NCBI GenBank assembly: GCA_050633285.1
Contig: JBOEGG010000001.1
Location: 248,001 to 312,000, forward strand
From: UBA1672 sp050633285
GTDB lineage: Bacteria > Pseudomonadota > Alphaproteobacteria > Micavibrionales > Micavibrionaceae
Direction of reading: 5' to 3'
DNA: 64,000 bases
A program made the position numbers and the translations under genes. The notes below the pieces were generated by a model. It searched no databases and was not told the origin of the DNA. It saw only the letters and a list, made by a program, of their open reading frames with translations. Every line of letters starts with the position of its first letter. Position 1 is the stretch's first letter. Below are positions 36,729-45,481 of the stretch, piece after piece.

Positions 36729-37493
36729 ATGTTAAAAACTAGAATTATTCCCTGTCTGGATGTTGATAATGGTCGCGTGGTTAAGGGCGTCAATTTCGTT
36801 GATATCGTCGATGCAGGCGATCCGGTTGAACAGGCCAAAATCTACAATGATCAGGGCGCTGATGAACTATGCTTCCTTGATATCACTGCAACACATCAAG
36901 GGCGTGACACAATCATCCATATGGTTGAAAAAGTTGCCGACGAAGTCTTTATTCCCCTAACTGTCGGCGGTGGGATTAGCGATATTTCGCATATTCGTAA
37001 TCTCCTAAATGCAGGAACAGATAAAGTCTCCATCAATTCCGCAGCGGTTAAAAATCCCGATTTTGTAAAAGAAGCCTCCGATAAATGCGGTAGTCAATGC
37101 ATTGTCGTTGGCATCGATGCGAAAGCAAAAGAAGACGGATCAGATGGATGGGAAATCTTCACCCATGGCGGACGTAAAGGCACGGGAATAGACGCCGTTG
37201 AATGGGCCATCAAAATGGCAGAATACGGAGCAGGTGAAATCCTCCTCACTTCAATGGATCGTGATGGCACAAAACAAGGCTTTAACCTGCCCCTAACACG
37301 CGCCGTATCAGATGCAGTGAAAATCCCTGTCATCGCATCAGGGGGAGTGGGCAACTTACAACACCTCATTGATGGCGTAACAGAAGGACACGCAAGCGCA
37401 GTACTCGCCGCATCAATTTTCCATTTCGGTGAATACACAGTTGAACAAGCCAAAAACGAAATGAAAAAAGCAGGAATTCCGGTGCGCCTATAA
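36729..37493 (+). CDS. hisF: imidazole glycerol phosphate synthase cyclase subunit
   Basis: Barrel partner of HisH, closing the imidazole ring. The 254-residue protein shows RIIPCLDVDNGRVVKGV (catalytic Asp 11), LTVGGGI, LLTSMDRDGTKQGF with the second catalytic Asp and SGGVGNLQHL for phosphate. Its stop is one base from the stop of the convergent metallopeptidase-like gene, so there is no spacer for a terminator. Confidence 0.98.
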   Translation: MLKTRIIPCLDVDNGRVVKGVNFVDIVDAGDPVEQAKIYNDQGADELCFLDITATHQGRDTIIHMVEKVADEVFIPLTVGGGISDISHIRNLLNAGTDKVSINSAAVKNPDFVKEASDKCGSQCIVVGIDAKAKEDGSDGWEIFTHGGRKGTGIDAVEWAIKMAEYGAGEILLTSMDRDGTKQGFNLPLTRAVSDAVKIPVIASGGVGNLQHLIDGVTEGHASAVLAASIFHFGEYTVEQAKNEMKKAGIPVRL

Positions 37494-37494
37494 C

Positions 37495-38481
37495 CTAGTC
37501 AGGATCAAGCATAAACTCCCCTTTATCAAATGTCACAGGCTCTTGCTTCTCGCTCTCGAAAAACTCATCAGGCACTAAATCCATATTATTTTCATAGGAA
37601 GAAGAACCATGCGTAATACATGTAAAAGCAAGCCCTGCACGCCGTAAAACTTTTTCTTCAGCGACTTTCAAACCACCCTTGGAAACTAATTCTCTCGCAC
37701 TATCGGCATAATTCAACAAAACATTATCTGTTATAATGCCATCCTCATTATACTTTCTGCGTCGTCCCATTTCTAATTGCTGATAATGCAGCCTTCTCGC
37801 AACATTCATAGGAACACTGTTACAATGATCAAATTTTTGGAAACTTATATTCCTGATCATATCCTCATCCAGTGCATTCACTGAACTTTCCGAAAGGTTA
37901 TTAATATGATCCAGTGCCTCTGCCGTCGGGACACCATAATTATCTACCCCCTGCATACCTTCTGCATAAATTCCATCATAACGAAGCAAGCAATTAAAGA
38001 CCTTCGCCATACGGTAATCCGCCATAGCCCGTAAAAAAGTTGTATCCTCAAATGCCTGACGACAAACCACCGCGGATATGGCATCGGATTGAGGCTCACC
38101 ACCACCCGTACCATGCCCTATTTCATGCCATAACAGAAACATTTGCCACTGACTTGCAGCCCCCGGAAAAGAGCCTTCTTTATCCGCATACGTGTTCTCA
38201 AAGAGTAAAGCCCCGGATTCATCCATCGAAGGCGTATATACCAAATTAAATAAAGGCACCTTATAATTATCAGGCTCAGAGTCCGATGCATGTAAAGCGT
38301 CCTCTTTTATGTGCCTCACAGGATAAGCACATGGATCAGGTTTTTTTAGGCTAATACCAAAAAAAGTATTACCGCTACTCACAACCGCATTCTTGATATG
38401 GGGCATCATCTGACCACTATACTCATGCCCATAACGCAAACGTACCGCGCTCTCTAAAAACTGTTCCGAATGTTTACGCAA
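37495..38481 (-). CDS. HExxH metallopeptidase-like protein, main part of a frameshifted gene
   Basis: Open frame of about 328 residues with a zincin signature WHEIGHG near residue 144, followed by GGGEPQSDAISAVV, whose acidic residues could supply the third zinc ligand. Otherwise I do not recognise it. The frame has no good start: the first in-frame codon is TTG 38481 without RBS. Upstream in this frame the sequence still reads as protein (FFGLFKRKALRKHSEQ) back to a stop, while a second frame carries a credible N-terminus. One extra base in the A-run at 38503-38508 would join them into a single protein of about 385 residues. Confidence 0.68.
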   Translation of the reverse strand: MRKHSEQFLESAVRLRYGHEYSGQMMPHIKNAVVSSGNTFFGISLKKPDPCAYPVRHIKEDALHASDSEPDNYKVPLFNLVYTPSMDESGALLFENTYADKEGSFPGAASQWQMFLLWHEIGHGTGGGEPQSDAISAVVCRQAFEDTTFLRAMADYRMAKVFNCLLRYDGIYAEGMQGVDNYGVPTAEALDHINNLSESSVNALDEDMIRNISFQKFDHCNSVPMNVARRLHYQQLEMGRRRKYNEDGIITDNVLLNYADSARELVSKGGLKVAEEKVLRRAGLAFTCITHGSSSYENNMDLVPDEFFESEKQEPVTFDKGEFMLDPD

Positions 38482-38651
38482 AGCCTTGCGCTTAAATAAA
38501 CCAAAAAAGAGGAGGCATCATCAGGAATATCAGTATCACTGATAAACACTGTTGGCGTGCCCAATGGCTCTTGTAGCGCTATACTATGCTGAAAAAGCAC
38601 CATACCATCTACATTATCAACCGCTTTTTTATTGATTTTTAACAAACTCAT
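38454..38651 (-). CDS. N-terminal fragment of the frameshifted metallopeptidase-like gene
   Basis: A 65-codon frame starting at ATG 38651 (MSLLKINKKAV) and ending inside the downstream frame. Reading crosses into the main frame at a six-A run (six T on the coding strand) in the context T TTT TTG, a classic -1 slippery heptamer. Sequencing error, a true null allele and programmed frameshifting are all possible; the sequence alone cannot separate them. Confidence 0.5.
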   Translation of the reverse strand: MSLLKINKKAVDNVDGMVLFQHSIALQEPLGTPTVFISDTDIPDDASSFLVYLSARLCVNIRNSF

Positions 38652-38723
38652 ACTAATATTCAATCACAATTGAAATACGAATTACTTAATTTTAACGAAA
38701 CCAATATTAAAAAACTAAAAATT

Positions 38724-39068
38724 ATGCAAGAAAATACCCTCGATAAACTCTATAAAATTCTGCAAGAACGTAAAAACTCAGACGGAAAAAAATCATACGT
38801 TGCAAGTCTTTACGAGAAGGGTAGCCCTAAAATTGCGGAAAAAATATTGGAAGAAGCACAAGAAGTAATCGATGAAGCATTAGCACTAGATGAAAACCCT
38901 AATGCACCCGAATTACAAAAGAACATTCGTAGCGAAGCCGCAGATCTACTATTTCATTTAATGGTCATGCTCTCCCACCATGATGTTCCGCCTCAGGACG
39001 TATTTGATATCTTAAATAAGCGCTTTGGCACCTCTGGCCACGATGAAAAAGCCAGTCGAATTAAATAA
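38724..39068 (+). CDS. hisE: phosphoribosyl-ATP pyrophosphatase
   Basis: Second step of histidine synthesis, hydrolysing PR-ATP to PR-AMP. The 114-residue MazG-like helical protein carries YVASLYEKGSPKIAEKI, the acidic metal motif EEAQEVIDEAL and the second acidic set RSEAADLLFHLMVML. ATG 38724 is the family start (MQENTLDKLYKIL); upstream in-frame sequence is unrelated. In relatives it follows hisF directly; here the metallopeptidase-like gene on the other strand intervenes. Confidence 0.95.
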   Translation: MQENTLDKLYKILQERKNSDGKKSYVASLYEKGSPKIAEKILEEAQEVIDEALALDENPNAPELQKNIRSEAADLLFHLMVMLSHHDVPPQDVFDILNKRFGTSGHDEKASRIK

Positions 39069-39076
39069 AGATACCT

Positions 39077-40129
39077 TCACGAACCCTTCCGCAATATCTT
39101 ATAATACGCATATAAGATAACTTTATGAATTGGTGCCGAAAAAACGTAAGAGACATTTAATCTACGTAAAATAAAGACAGCAAGTAATGGCGCGAATAAT
39201 GCCACAGTCATGCCCACAGACAAATGCACCATATACGATTCAATACCCAAAAATGATTTCAAAATCACTCTCACGCCACTCCCTGCTAATATATGCATCA
39301 AATATATCGCCATTGACGATGCACCAATAAAGACAGCAAAAGAACACCGCACTTTACGATCAATTAAGACAGAGACAGACACCACAAAAAGAATAGAAAT
39401 CAGGGCAAGGCATAAAGACAAAACACCCCTGTCACCGTAATTCAATTCCAATATGATATGATATACAAATTGCCCAATAAGAAAGAAACATAAAAACAAC
39501 AATGCCAAAGGAAGGCGCGTAAAATTATCTGTCTTCAAATAAAAAGAAAAGAACACACCAAAAATAAAAAAGACAAAGTTCTGCGAAAAAGATTGCACAA
39601 GAAAAACATCCGGCAAAATAGAACAACAAGAATAAAGAATAACAGAAATTATTAGCAATGAAGCCGTAACAATATTCGCAGAAACCTTCGCTTTTAATAA
39701 AAACGCATATAAAACTGCACTAACGGCAAAGATAAAAAACAAACTATACAAAAACCAAAATTGCGCACGTGGTGACCATAAAAGAGAGGACACCTCACTA
39801 TAAGAAACATTTCCATTTGTATATTGCGATAAAAATACCTCTATCGAGCCCTGCATAATCGACCAGATCAAGTAAGGGTAAACAACTGTATCAACCTTAC
39901 TCAAAACAAATGAGCCACACCCTTTTTTTAAAAACGATCCATAAAAGAAAAGCCCTGACAAAAAGAAAAAAAGCGGCATATGAAAACTATAAACAACACT
40001 ATCAAGTAAAGCATATATATTGTTCGAGATGACAAGGTCTGCACCATACAGACCTCTAGCGACGTGCCCATACACAACCAGTACAATTCCTATCGCTTTG
40101 GCATAATCGACCCAGTATTCTCTTTGCAT
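39077..40129 (-). CDS. acyltransferase-3 family membrane protein
   Basis: A 350-residue integral membrane acyltransferase with about ten hydrophobic segments. The family start WVDYAKAIGIVLVVYGHV carries the conserved histidine, and SFHMPLFFFLSGLFF is the second hallmark. Such enzymes acetylate or succinylate sugars of surface polysaccharides or lipids. The true substrate is unknown and no glycan genes adjoin. ATG 40129 is preferred to the GTG just upstream. Confidence 0.92.
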   Translation of the reverse strand: MQREYWVDYAKAIGIVLVVYGHVARGLYGADLVISNNIYALLDSVVYSFHMPLFFFLSGLFFYGSFLKKGCGSFVLSKVDTVVYPYLIWSIMQGSIEVFLSQYTNGNVSYSEVSSLLWSPRAQFWFLYSLFFIFAVSAVLYAFLLKAKVSANIVTASLLIISVILYSCCSILPDVFLVQSFSQNFVFFIFGVFFSFYLKTDNFTRLPLALLFLCFFLIGQFVYHIILELNYGDRGVLSLCLALISILFVVSVSVLIDRKVRCSFAVFIGASSMAIYLMHILAGSGVRVILKSFLGIESYMVHLSVGMTVALFAPLLAVFILRRLNVSYVFSAPIHKVILYAYYKILRKGS

Positions 40130-40174
40130 CACTGCACCATTCTAATTTAAAGATTAATTTCTTCCGATGAACAC

Positions 40175-40192
40175 GCTTATCTCGAGATAAGC
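40175..40192. promoter_or_regulatory. 18-bp perfect palindrome between acyltransferase and metA
   Basis: GCTTATCTCGAGATAAGC is fully palindromic and lies 46 bases from the acyltransferase start and 157 bases from metA, in a very AT-rich divergent spacer. It suits a dimeric repressor or a short hairpin. I did not recognise a SAM-II riboswitch core in this spacer. Confidence 0.5.
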
Positions 40193-40348
40193 TATATCAA
40201 ATATTATAGGCGCAATTAATCAATTTTTTAATATATAACCCTATGCTAAATTACATAATCATTATGTAGGTTGACGGTTGTAGCTATTTTTTTATAAAAC
40301 AATCGATCTATAAATTAAGTAATATAATAAAATCGGGTTTATTGAGTA

Positions 40349-41491
40349 ATGCCAGTCGCTTCACCACAAGGAAATTATCTAGATCGGATGCGCAAAGTCG
40401 ATCCGACTGTTATCTGCATTAACGAAGCAGCAAAACGTGCAGTTCGTGAACTTCATATTGGTATCGTTAATATGATGCCCGATGCCGCGCTAAAGAAAAC
40501 AGAAACTCAATTTACACTTCCCCTTCATTACGCATCCAGTGGATTACAAATCATTCCGCACTTCATTGCACTAGACGGAATAGAACGCTCAGAAGAGCAT
40601 CAAAAATACGTAGATGAAAATTATATTACATTCGATCAAGCCAAAGCAGAGGGCATGGATGGCTTAATCGTTACAGGCGCAAATGTCGCAGGATCTGACC
40701 TCTCACAGCAAAAATTTTACGATCCATTGAAAGAAGTGGTCGCATGGGCAGAAAGTGATGAAGGTCCAACGTCCACTCTATATTCCTGTCTGGCAAGTCA
40801 CGCTTATATGTTAATGCAACATAACGAACAGCGCACCCCACTCAACGAAAAGCGCTGGGGGGTCTTTGAACATAAAGTTCGCAACGAACATCACCCACTT
40901 ACACATGGTATGGATACTGCCTTTGACATTCCGCATTCACGTTGGAATGAAATTACAGAAGATCAATTTGCCCGCCACAACATGCCTGTTTTAGTCGCAA
41001 GTAAAGACGCAGGCGTTCATATGGCAACTAGCCCTGATGGACTACGGGCAATATTTTGGCAAGGACACCCTGAATATAATACCAATACTTTATTAGGTGA
41101 AATGCAACGTGACCTTGGCATCTGTGCAGATGTCAGAGCCACCGCAAAACCCGAACCTCTCACACCAATTCCACATAATTATTTACACGGTACAGCCCTT
41201 GATTTAGTTGAAAAATTCCGACAAAAAGTAGCAACTGGTGAATATCATGATCCACAAAATAAAGGTAATCTTCCTCCTGAGGACTACATAGAAGTTGTAG
41301 AAAACACTCAAAATCGATGGAGTTCCTCTAAACGTGCGTTATTATCCAACTGGATTGCTGCTATTTTGGATAAAACAAATGAAGAGCGCGGGAAACCATT
41401 TATGGATGGCGTTAATCAAGATGACGTTTTCGACTTACACCCTACTGATTATGCTGACTCCCCTGAACAAGAAAGCATGGAAATAACGTAA
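40349..41491 (+). CDS. metA: homoserine O-acyltransferase, MetA type
   Basis: Activates homoserine for methionine synthesis. The 380-residue protein shows the MetA layout: HIGIVNMMPDAALKKTETQF, the nucleophile Cys in YSCLASHAYM, HSRWNEI and the catalytic His-Glu in WQGHPEYNTNTLLGE. The last 90 residues extend beyond the classical E. coli enzyme, as in other alphaproteobacterial forms. Whether acetyl- or succinyl-CoA is used cannot be read here. The gene stands alone, convergent with a small orphan. Confidence 0.93.
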   Translation: MPVASPQGNYLDRMRKVDPTVICINEAAKRAVRELHIGIVNMMPDAALKKTETQFTLPLHYASSGLQIIPHFIALDGIERSEEHQKYVDENYITFDQAKAEGMDGLIVTGANVAGSDLSQQKFYDPLKEVVAWAESDEGPTSTLYSCLASHAYMLMQHNEQRTPLNEKRWGVFEHKVRNEHHPLTHGMDTAFDIPHSRWNEITEDQFARHNMPVLVASKDAGVHMATSPDGLRAIFWQGHPEYNTNTLLGEMQRDLGICADVRATAKPEPLTPIPHNYLHGTALDLVEKFRQKVATGEYHDPQNKGNLPPEDYIEVVENTQNRWSSSKRALLSNWIAAILDKTNEERGKPFMDGVNQDDVFDLHPTDYADSPEQESMEIT

Positions 41492-41492
41492 G

Positions 41493-41798
41493 TTACCCTA
41501 ACTCAGGGATATGCTGTGATCGGATACCACCCGATGTCACATTAATATGCAGACCGTTAAGATCACCATCAAAAACATACGCGTCTTTATCTTGCTTTAA
41601 TGTCTCAAGCGATTCATCGCTTAAAGAATCCGGATTAATAAAACGATATGTCTGCCCCTTATATGTGACATCATGCTCAGGCTTTGCAAAATTTTCAGAA
41701 TCAATAGACTTCGTGATTAAATCACCAACATGCACATCAGCATCAGCAAAATGCCCAACCAAAGACGTTACTGGTTTTTCCTGATTTCTATTCCACAT
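41493..41798 (-). CDS. small orphan protein downstream of metA
   Basis: A 101-residue soluble protein that I do not recognise. It is acidic, with a beta-like central part (HDVTYKGQTYRFINPDSL). GGAAGA just upstream of ATG 41798 is a weak RBS. Its stop is one base from the metA stop on the opposite strand. Confidence 0.58.
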   Translation of the reverse strand: MWNRNQEKPVTSLVGHFADADVHVGDLITKSIDSENFAKPEHDVTYKGQTYRFINPDSLSDESLETLKQDKDAYVFDGDLNGLHINVTSGGIRSQHIPELG

Positions 41799-41883
41799 TC
41801 TTCCGGTTCCTTCTTAACCTAAAACATAACAAGCATACCCTTAAACAACACTCATCATATAAACAACTAAAAAATAGAGATTA

Positions 41884-42027
41884 CTATTTCCTGCCCATAC
41901 CCAGACTACTTCCGGTATCTGGTATAGATAAAGAGTTTTCAACCGAAGAGCTCATATCATCAGACGGATATGTCAGATCAACATTTGTTTTCTGCCCCAA
42001 CGCATCCGTCCATGTCCCCTTAGACAT
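41884..42027 (-). pseudogene. short frame, probable C-terminal remnant of a lost gene
   Basis: A 47-codon frame starting at MSKGTWTDALG, with open sequence continuing seven codons further upstream (IPDVTID) to a stop. The text IPDVTIDMSKGTWTDALGQ reads like the end of a larger beta-rich protein rather than a gene start, and no RBS is present. It sits between the small orphan and parB. It could be a small real gene, but a decayed fragment is more likely. Confidence 0.35.
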
Positions 42028-42080
42028 ATCAATCGTAACATCAGGAATTTATATCACGAAATACGTTAAAATTACAAGTT

Positions 42081-43049
42081 TTAGCCGTTCAGGCGACTAC
42101 TCGGAAAATGCGCAAGGCGGTGTAAAAGCTCATCAAGCTGATCCAGTGATGTAAATTCAACTGCCAACTTTCCGCTTTTCCCATCTGCACTATCAATCGT
42201 CACACGCATACCAAGCGCATTACTAATATCATTCTCAAGCGCAATAGTATCCGTATCTTTCTCCGGCGCAGCGTCTTTCTTTGCCGCACGTTTCTTTTGC
42301 ACCGTACCTTTTTTCTCCGCCGCAAATTTCTCTGTCTGACGAACACTCAACCCCTTTGCAATAACTTGCTTGGCAAGCGCGCTAGGGTCTTGAGCAGTGA
42401 TAAGAGCACGCGCATGCCCCATGGATAAATCACCTGTACTCACATAATCTTGAACATCTTCCGGTAATGTCAAAAGACGCACAGTATTTGTGATGTGCGG
42501 ACGACTTTTACCAACAGCTTTGGCAAGCTCTTCTTGTGTCTGATTATAATCATCCAAAAGTTTCTGATAGCCCAGCGCCTCATCAATAGGGTCAAGGTCT
42601 TCACGTTGAAGATTTTCAATCAACGCAATTTTAAAGGCTTCCAATTCATCAAGCTCAAGCAAGATAACCGGCACTTCATGCAATTGCGCTTTCTGCGAAG
42701 CACGCCAACGACGTTCTCCGGCAATAATTTCATAATGATCTGCCTGATCCGGATTTTCACGAACAAGGAGAGGCTGAAGCACGCCATGCTCTTTAATCGA
42801 ATTTGCGAGCTCCTGAAGGCTTTCTTCTTTAAACTTCTTACGAGGTTGGAACTTACTTGGCGCAAGCTGCTCTACGCCCACCATATGGCGTGCACGAACA
42901 GACGGGCCTTCTTTTTGAACCTTCTCTTCAATTTGAGAAACAACCGAGCCAACTTCCTCATCATCAAACAGTGCATTAAGGCCACGGCCTAATCCCAGAC
43001 CACCAGTTTCTTCTTCTTTACTTTCAATATCCATATCTACATCCATCAT
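42081..43049 (-). CDS. parB: chromosome partitioning protein ParB
   Basis: CTP-dependent clamp that loads at parS and spreads to organise the origin region. The 322-residue protein starts with the GLGLGRGLNALFDD segment, has the CTPase motif GERRWRA, the ENLQREDLDP linker, the helix-turn-helix around TQEELAKAVGKSRPHITNT and a C-terminal dimer domain after a Lys/Ala linker. It starts two bases after the parA stop, so it is co-transcribed. Four parS-like sites occur in this window. Confidence 0.98.
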   Translation of the reverse strand: MMDVDMDIESKEEETGGLGLGRGLNALFDDEEVGSVVSQIEEKVQKEGPSVRARHMVGVEQLAPSKFQPRKKFKEESLQELANSIKEHGVLQPLLVRENPDQADHYEIIAGERRWRASQKAQLHEVPVILLELDELEAFKIALIENLQREDLDPIDEALGYQKLLDDYNQTQEELAKAVGKSRPHITNTVRLLTLPEDVQDYVSTGDLSMGHARALITAQDPSALAKQVIAKGLSVRQTEKFAAEKKGTVQKKRAAKKDAAPEKDTDTIALENDISNALGMRVTIDSADGKSGKLAVEFTSLDQLDELLHRLAHFPSSRLNG

Positions 43050-43051
43050 GA

Positions 43052-43861
43052 TTATGCCACCTCGGTTTGGTTATAAACATCACGTTCACGGTTAATAATT
43101 TCTTTTGCAAGCTTGATATAGCCTCTTGCACCTGCACAGTTCATATCATAGATAAGCGCAGGAAGACCATAGGACGGTGCTTCTGATAAACGAACATTAC
43201 GCGGAATTGTCGTTTTGTAAACCTTTTCACCAAAATATTTTCGTACATCATCCGCAATCAAACGCGTAAGGTCACTACTCTCATCATACATTGTCAGAAC
43301 AATGCCATGCACATCCAGATACGGGTTAAAATGCTTTTGAATACGTGAAACTGTCTTCGTCAAATGACTAAGCCCTTCAAGAGCATAATACTCACACTGC
43401 ATCGGTACAATAATCGAATGCGCCGCAACCAAGGAATTAAGCGTCAAAAGATTTAACGAAGGCGGGCAATCAATCAACACGTAATCATACGGCATCTTTG
43501 TATGCAGCGCTTCCTTCATACGGTATTCACGACGCTCTGCATTCACAAGCTCAACTTCTGCACCAGACAAATGAACAGAAGAGGCAACAACCGACAATCC
43601 CGGTACTTTTGTTTTTAATGCGGCTTCATAAATTTTCGCATTACCCTGTAACACATCATAAACCGAACGCTTTATATCAATACGGCGTATCCCCAGTCCG
43701 GTTGTCGCATTCCCTTGCGGGTCCATATCGACAAGCAACACACGCTTTCCTATTGCCGCCAATGCCGTTGCGACATTAACAACTGTAGTCGTCTTCCCAA
43801 CGCCGCCCTTTTGATTAACAAAGGCGATAATACGTGGATTAACGGAATCAAATACTGACAT
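43052..43861 (-). CDS. parA: chromosome partitioning ATPase ParA
   Basis: Deviant Walker-type ATPase that moves ParB-parS complexes and so segregates new origins. The 269-residue protein has NQKGGVGKTT (deviant Walker A with the signature lysine), LLVDMDPQGNATTGLG, the YDYVLIDCPPSL Walker B strand and the LTMYDESSDL region. parB follows directly. Upstream on the same strand lies an alpha/beta hydrolase gene, then rsmG and mnmG, the classical origin-proximal order with one extra gene. Confidence 0.98.
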   Translation of the reverse strand: MSVFDSVNPRIIAFVNQKGGVGKTTTVVNVATALAAIGKRVLLVDMDPQGNATTGLGIRRIDIKRSVYDVLQGNAKIYEAALKTKVPGLSVVASSVHLSGAEVELVNAERREYRMKEALHTKMPYDYVLIDCPPSLNLLTLNSLVAAHSIIVPMQCEYYALEGLSHLTKTVSRIQKHFNPYLDVHGIVLTMYDESSDLTRLIADDVRKYFGEKVYKTTIPRNVRLSEAPSYGLPALIYDMNCAGARGYIKLAKEIINRERDVYNQTEVA

Positions 43862-43968
43862 TATAAAAACCTTTTAGGCGTTAAAAGCGCAAGAATCACA
43901 TATGAAGTCACTGAATAAAATTATGATACGAATGAAAAACACCCCATTGCAACAAAATTCAACTTACC

Positions 43969-44823
43969 TTAAGCCTTATCGTGTTGAAACCATGGTCGCA
44001 GAACTTTTAAATGATTGTCTTCCATTAGATTTGGAACATGACCACAATTTTCAAAAACGATCTCATCTATCTTCTGCCCTTGATATCGCGCCTTCATTTG
44101 TGCCGATATTCCTTGCGGTAATAAAACAGATTGTCCACCGCGGATTAATAAAACAGGTTGTTTAATACTGTCCCACAAATCCCATAAATCAATCGTCTCA
44201 TTCTCATCAGGCAACGCCGCGCCAATCGCCGGATCATAATGCATCCTATATCCGCCTGCATCATGCGGCGTAATATTATGCCGAATAAGGTGTGCCCATA
44301 TATCATCACTCTGAATATTCCACACCGCGCACCGATCTTTCAAAAATAAAACCGCATCCTCACGCATATCAAAAACAGGGCTAACTTTCGCAAGTGCTCC
44401 AACGTCGTTTAACCCGTTCGCTGGGATCTCTGCCCCTACATCAACAATAATCAAACGCTCAATATTCACACCCTCAAAATTATGCAGGGACATACCAATA
44501 ATTCCCCCCAAAGACACGCCAAAGAAATCAAACTCGCGTCCCTGTGTCACATGTGAAATTAATGCCAGACAATACGGAATATAAAACGGTGGCGCATAAT
44601 GCGTTTTATCTTCAAACCAATCGCTCTTCCCCCGCCCGGGTAAATCCATAGAAATCACACGATAGCCAAGCCCCGCCATATACCGTGCAAAGAAATCATA
44701 ATCCCGCCCGTTAGAAAGCAAACCATGCACACAAAATAAAACGCGCCCATCAGGCGCGCCGGTATCCGTATAGGAAATTTGAAAACCGCCAACATCCAAA
44801 ACTTTCTCAACGGTCTCATTCAT
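43969..44823 (-). CDS. alpha/beta hydrolase
   Basis: A 284-residue cytosolic alpha/beta hydrolase inserted between rsmG and parA. Seen: VHGLLSNGRDYDFF (oxyanion region), DLPGRGKSDW, the nucleophile elbow GVSLGG with Ser, and the late histidine in ENCGHVPNLME. The expected acid in the RGxxSDxL position reads RGGQSVLL, where the usual Asp is Val, so the acid may come from elsewhere or activity may be altered. The substrate is unknown. Confidence 0.87.
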   Translation of the reverse strand: MNETVEKVLDVGGFQISYTDTGAPDGRVLFCVHGLLSNGRDYDFFARYMAGLGYRVISMDLPGRGKSDWFEDKTHYAPPFYIPYCLALISHVTQGREFDFFGVSLGGIIGMSLHNFEGVNIERLIIVDVGAEIPANGLNDVGALAKVSPVFDMREDAVLFLKDRCAVWNIQSDDIWAHLIRHNITPHDAGGYRMHYDPAIGAALPDENETIDLWDLWDSIKQPVLLIRGGQSVLLPQGISAQMKARYQGQKIDEIVFENCGHVPNLMEDNHLKVLRPWFQHDKA

Positions 44824-44835
44824 ATTTGAAATTCC

Positions 44836-45474
44836 CTATTTTTTAATAACCTTATCTATCAGAAGAATTTTCGAATTCTCATCCGTAATACTATCATAAC
44901 TCTGACATAAAAAATCATATCGTTTTTGTGCTTCCAAGATTTCCTCCTGCGCACGCATACCTTTCATAAAACAAAAACCAATATCCGGCTTCTGCTCTAT
45001 CCAAGGAAAACAATAATCCATAAGTTTCTCTAACGATGCAAGCGCGCGTGCACTGACAAATTCAGGTGTGATGTCATCAATCGCGGCCTCTATACGCTTT
45101 GTATGTACCGTCACATTTTTAAGTTCCGTTTCACGCACAACACTCCGCATAAACTGACACTTACGTTCATCCGATTCCACCAAGTGTACATCCAAATCGG
45201 GACGCATCATCGCAACAAGCAAACCCGGAAATCCACCACCACATCCCAGATCAGCATAGGTTTTAATATGTTCCGGAATATATTGCGTCACTTGCGCAGA
45301 ATCGATTAAATGACGATGCCATGCCTGATCCAATGTTTTCGGCGATACGATGTTAATCGCCTTGTTCCATTTCAACAATAACGCATGATAAGAAACGACC
45401 TTTTCAAAAGCCTCATCCGATATATCAATCACAGATTTGAAATCACTTTTTTGATAAATTTTGCCAAAACTCAT
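44836..45474 (-). CDS. rsmG: 16S rRNA m7G527 methyltransferase RsmG
   Basis: SAM-dependent guanine-N7 methyltransferase acting on 16S rRNA (formerly GidB). The 212-residue protein shows WNKAINIVSPK, the RHLIDSAQ motif, the SAM loop ADLGCGGGFPGL and the SARALASLEKLM strand. It starts seven bases after the mnmG stop and is followed 12 bases later by the hydrolase gene, so it belongs to the mnmG-rsmG-hydrolase-parA-parB run. Confidence 0.97.
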   Translation of the reverse strand: MSFGKIYQKSDFKSVIDISDEAFEKVVSYHALLLKWNKAINIVSPKTLDQAWHRHLIDSAQVTQYIPEHIKTYADLGCGGGFPGLLVAMMRPDLDVHLVESDERKCQFMRSVVRETELKNVTVHTKRIEAAIDDITPEFVSARALASLEKLMDYCFPWIEQKPDIGFCFMKGMRAQEEILEAQKRYDFLCQSYDSITDENSKILLIDKVIKK

Positions 45475-45481
45475 TTTAATA

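Noticed and set aside
40133..40348. SAM-II riboswitch expected upstream of metA
   Set aside because: Alphaproteobacterial metA genes often carry one, but no recognisable conserved core was found in this AT-rich spacer; only the 18-bp palindrome stands out.
43902..44165. 87-codon plus-strand frame opposite the hydrolase gene
   Set aside because: It mostly overlaps the well-supported hydrolase coding sequence and shows no features of its own.
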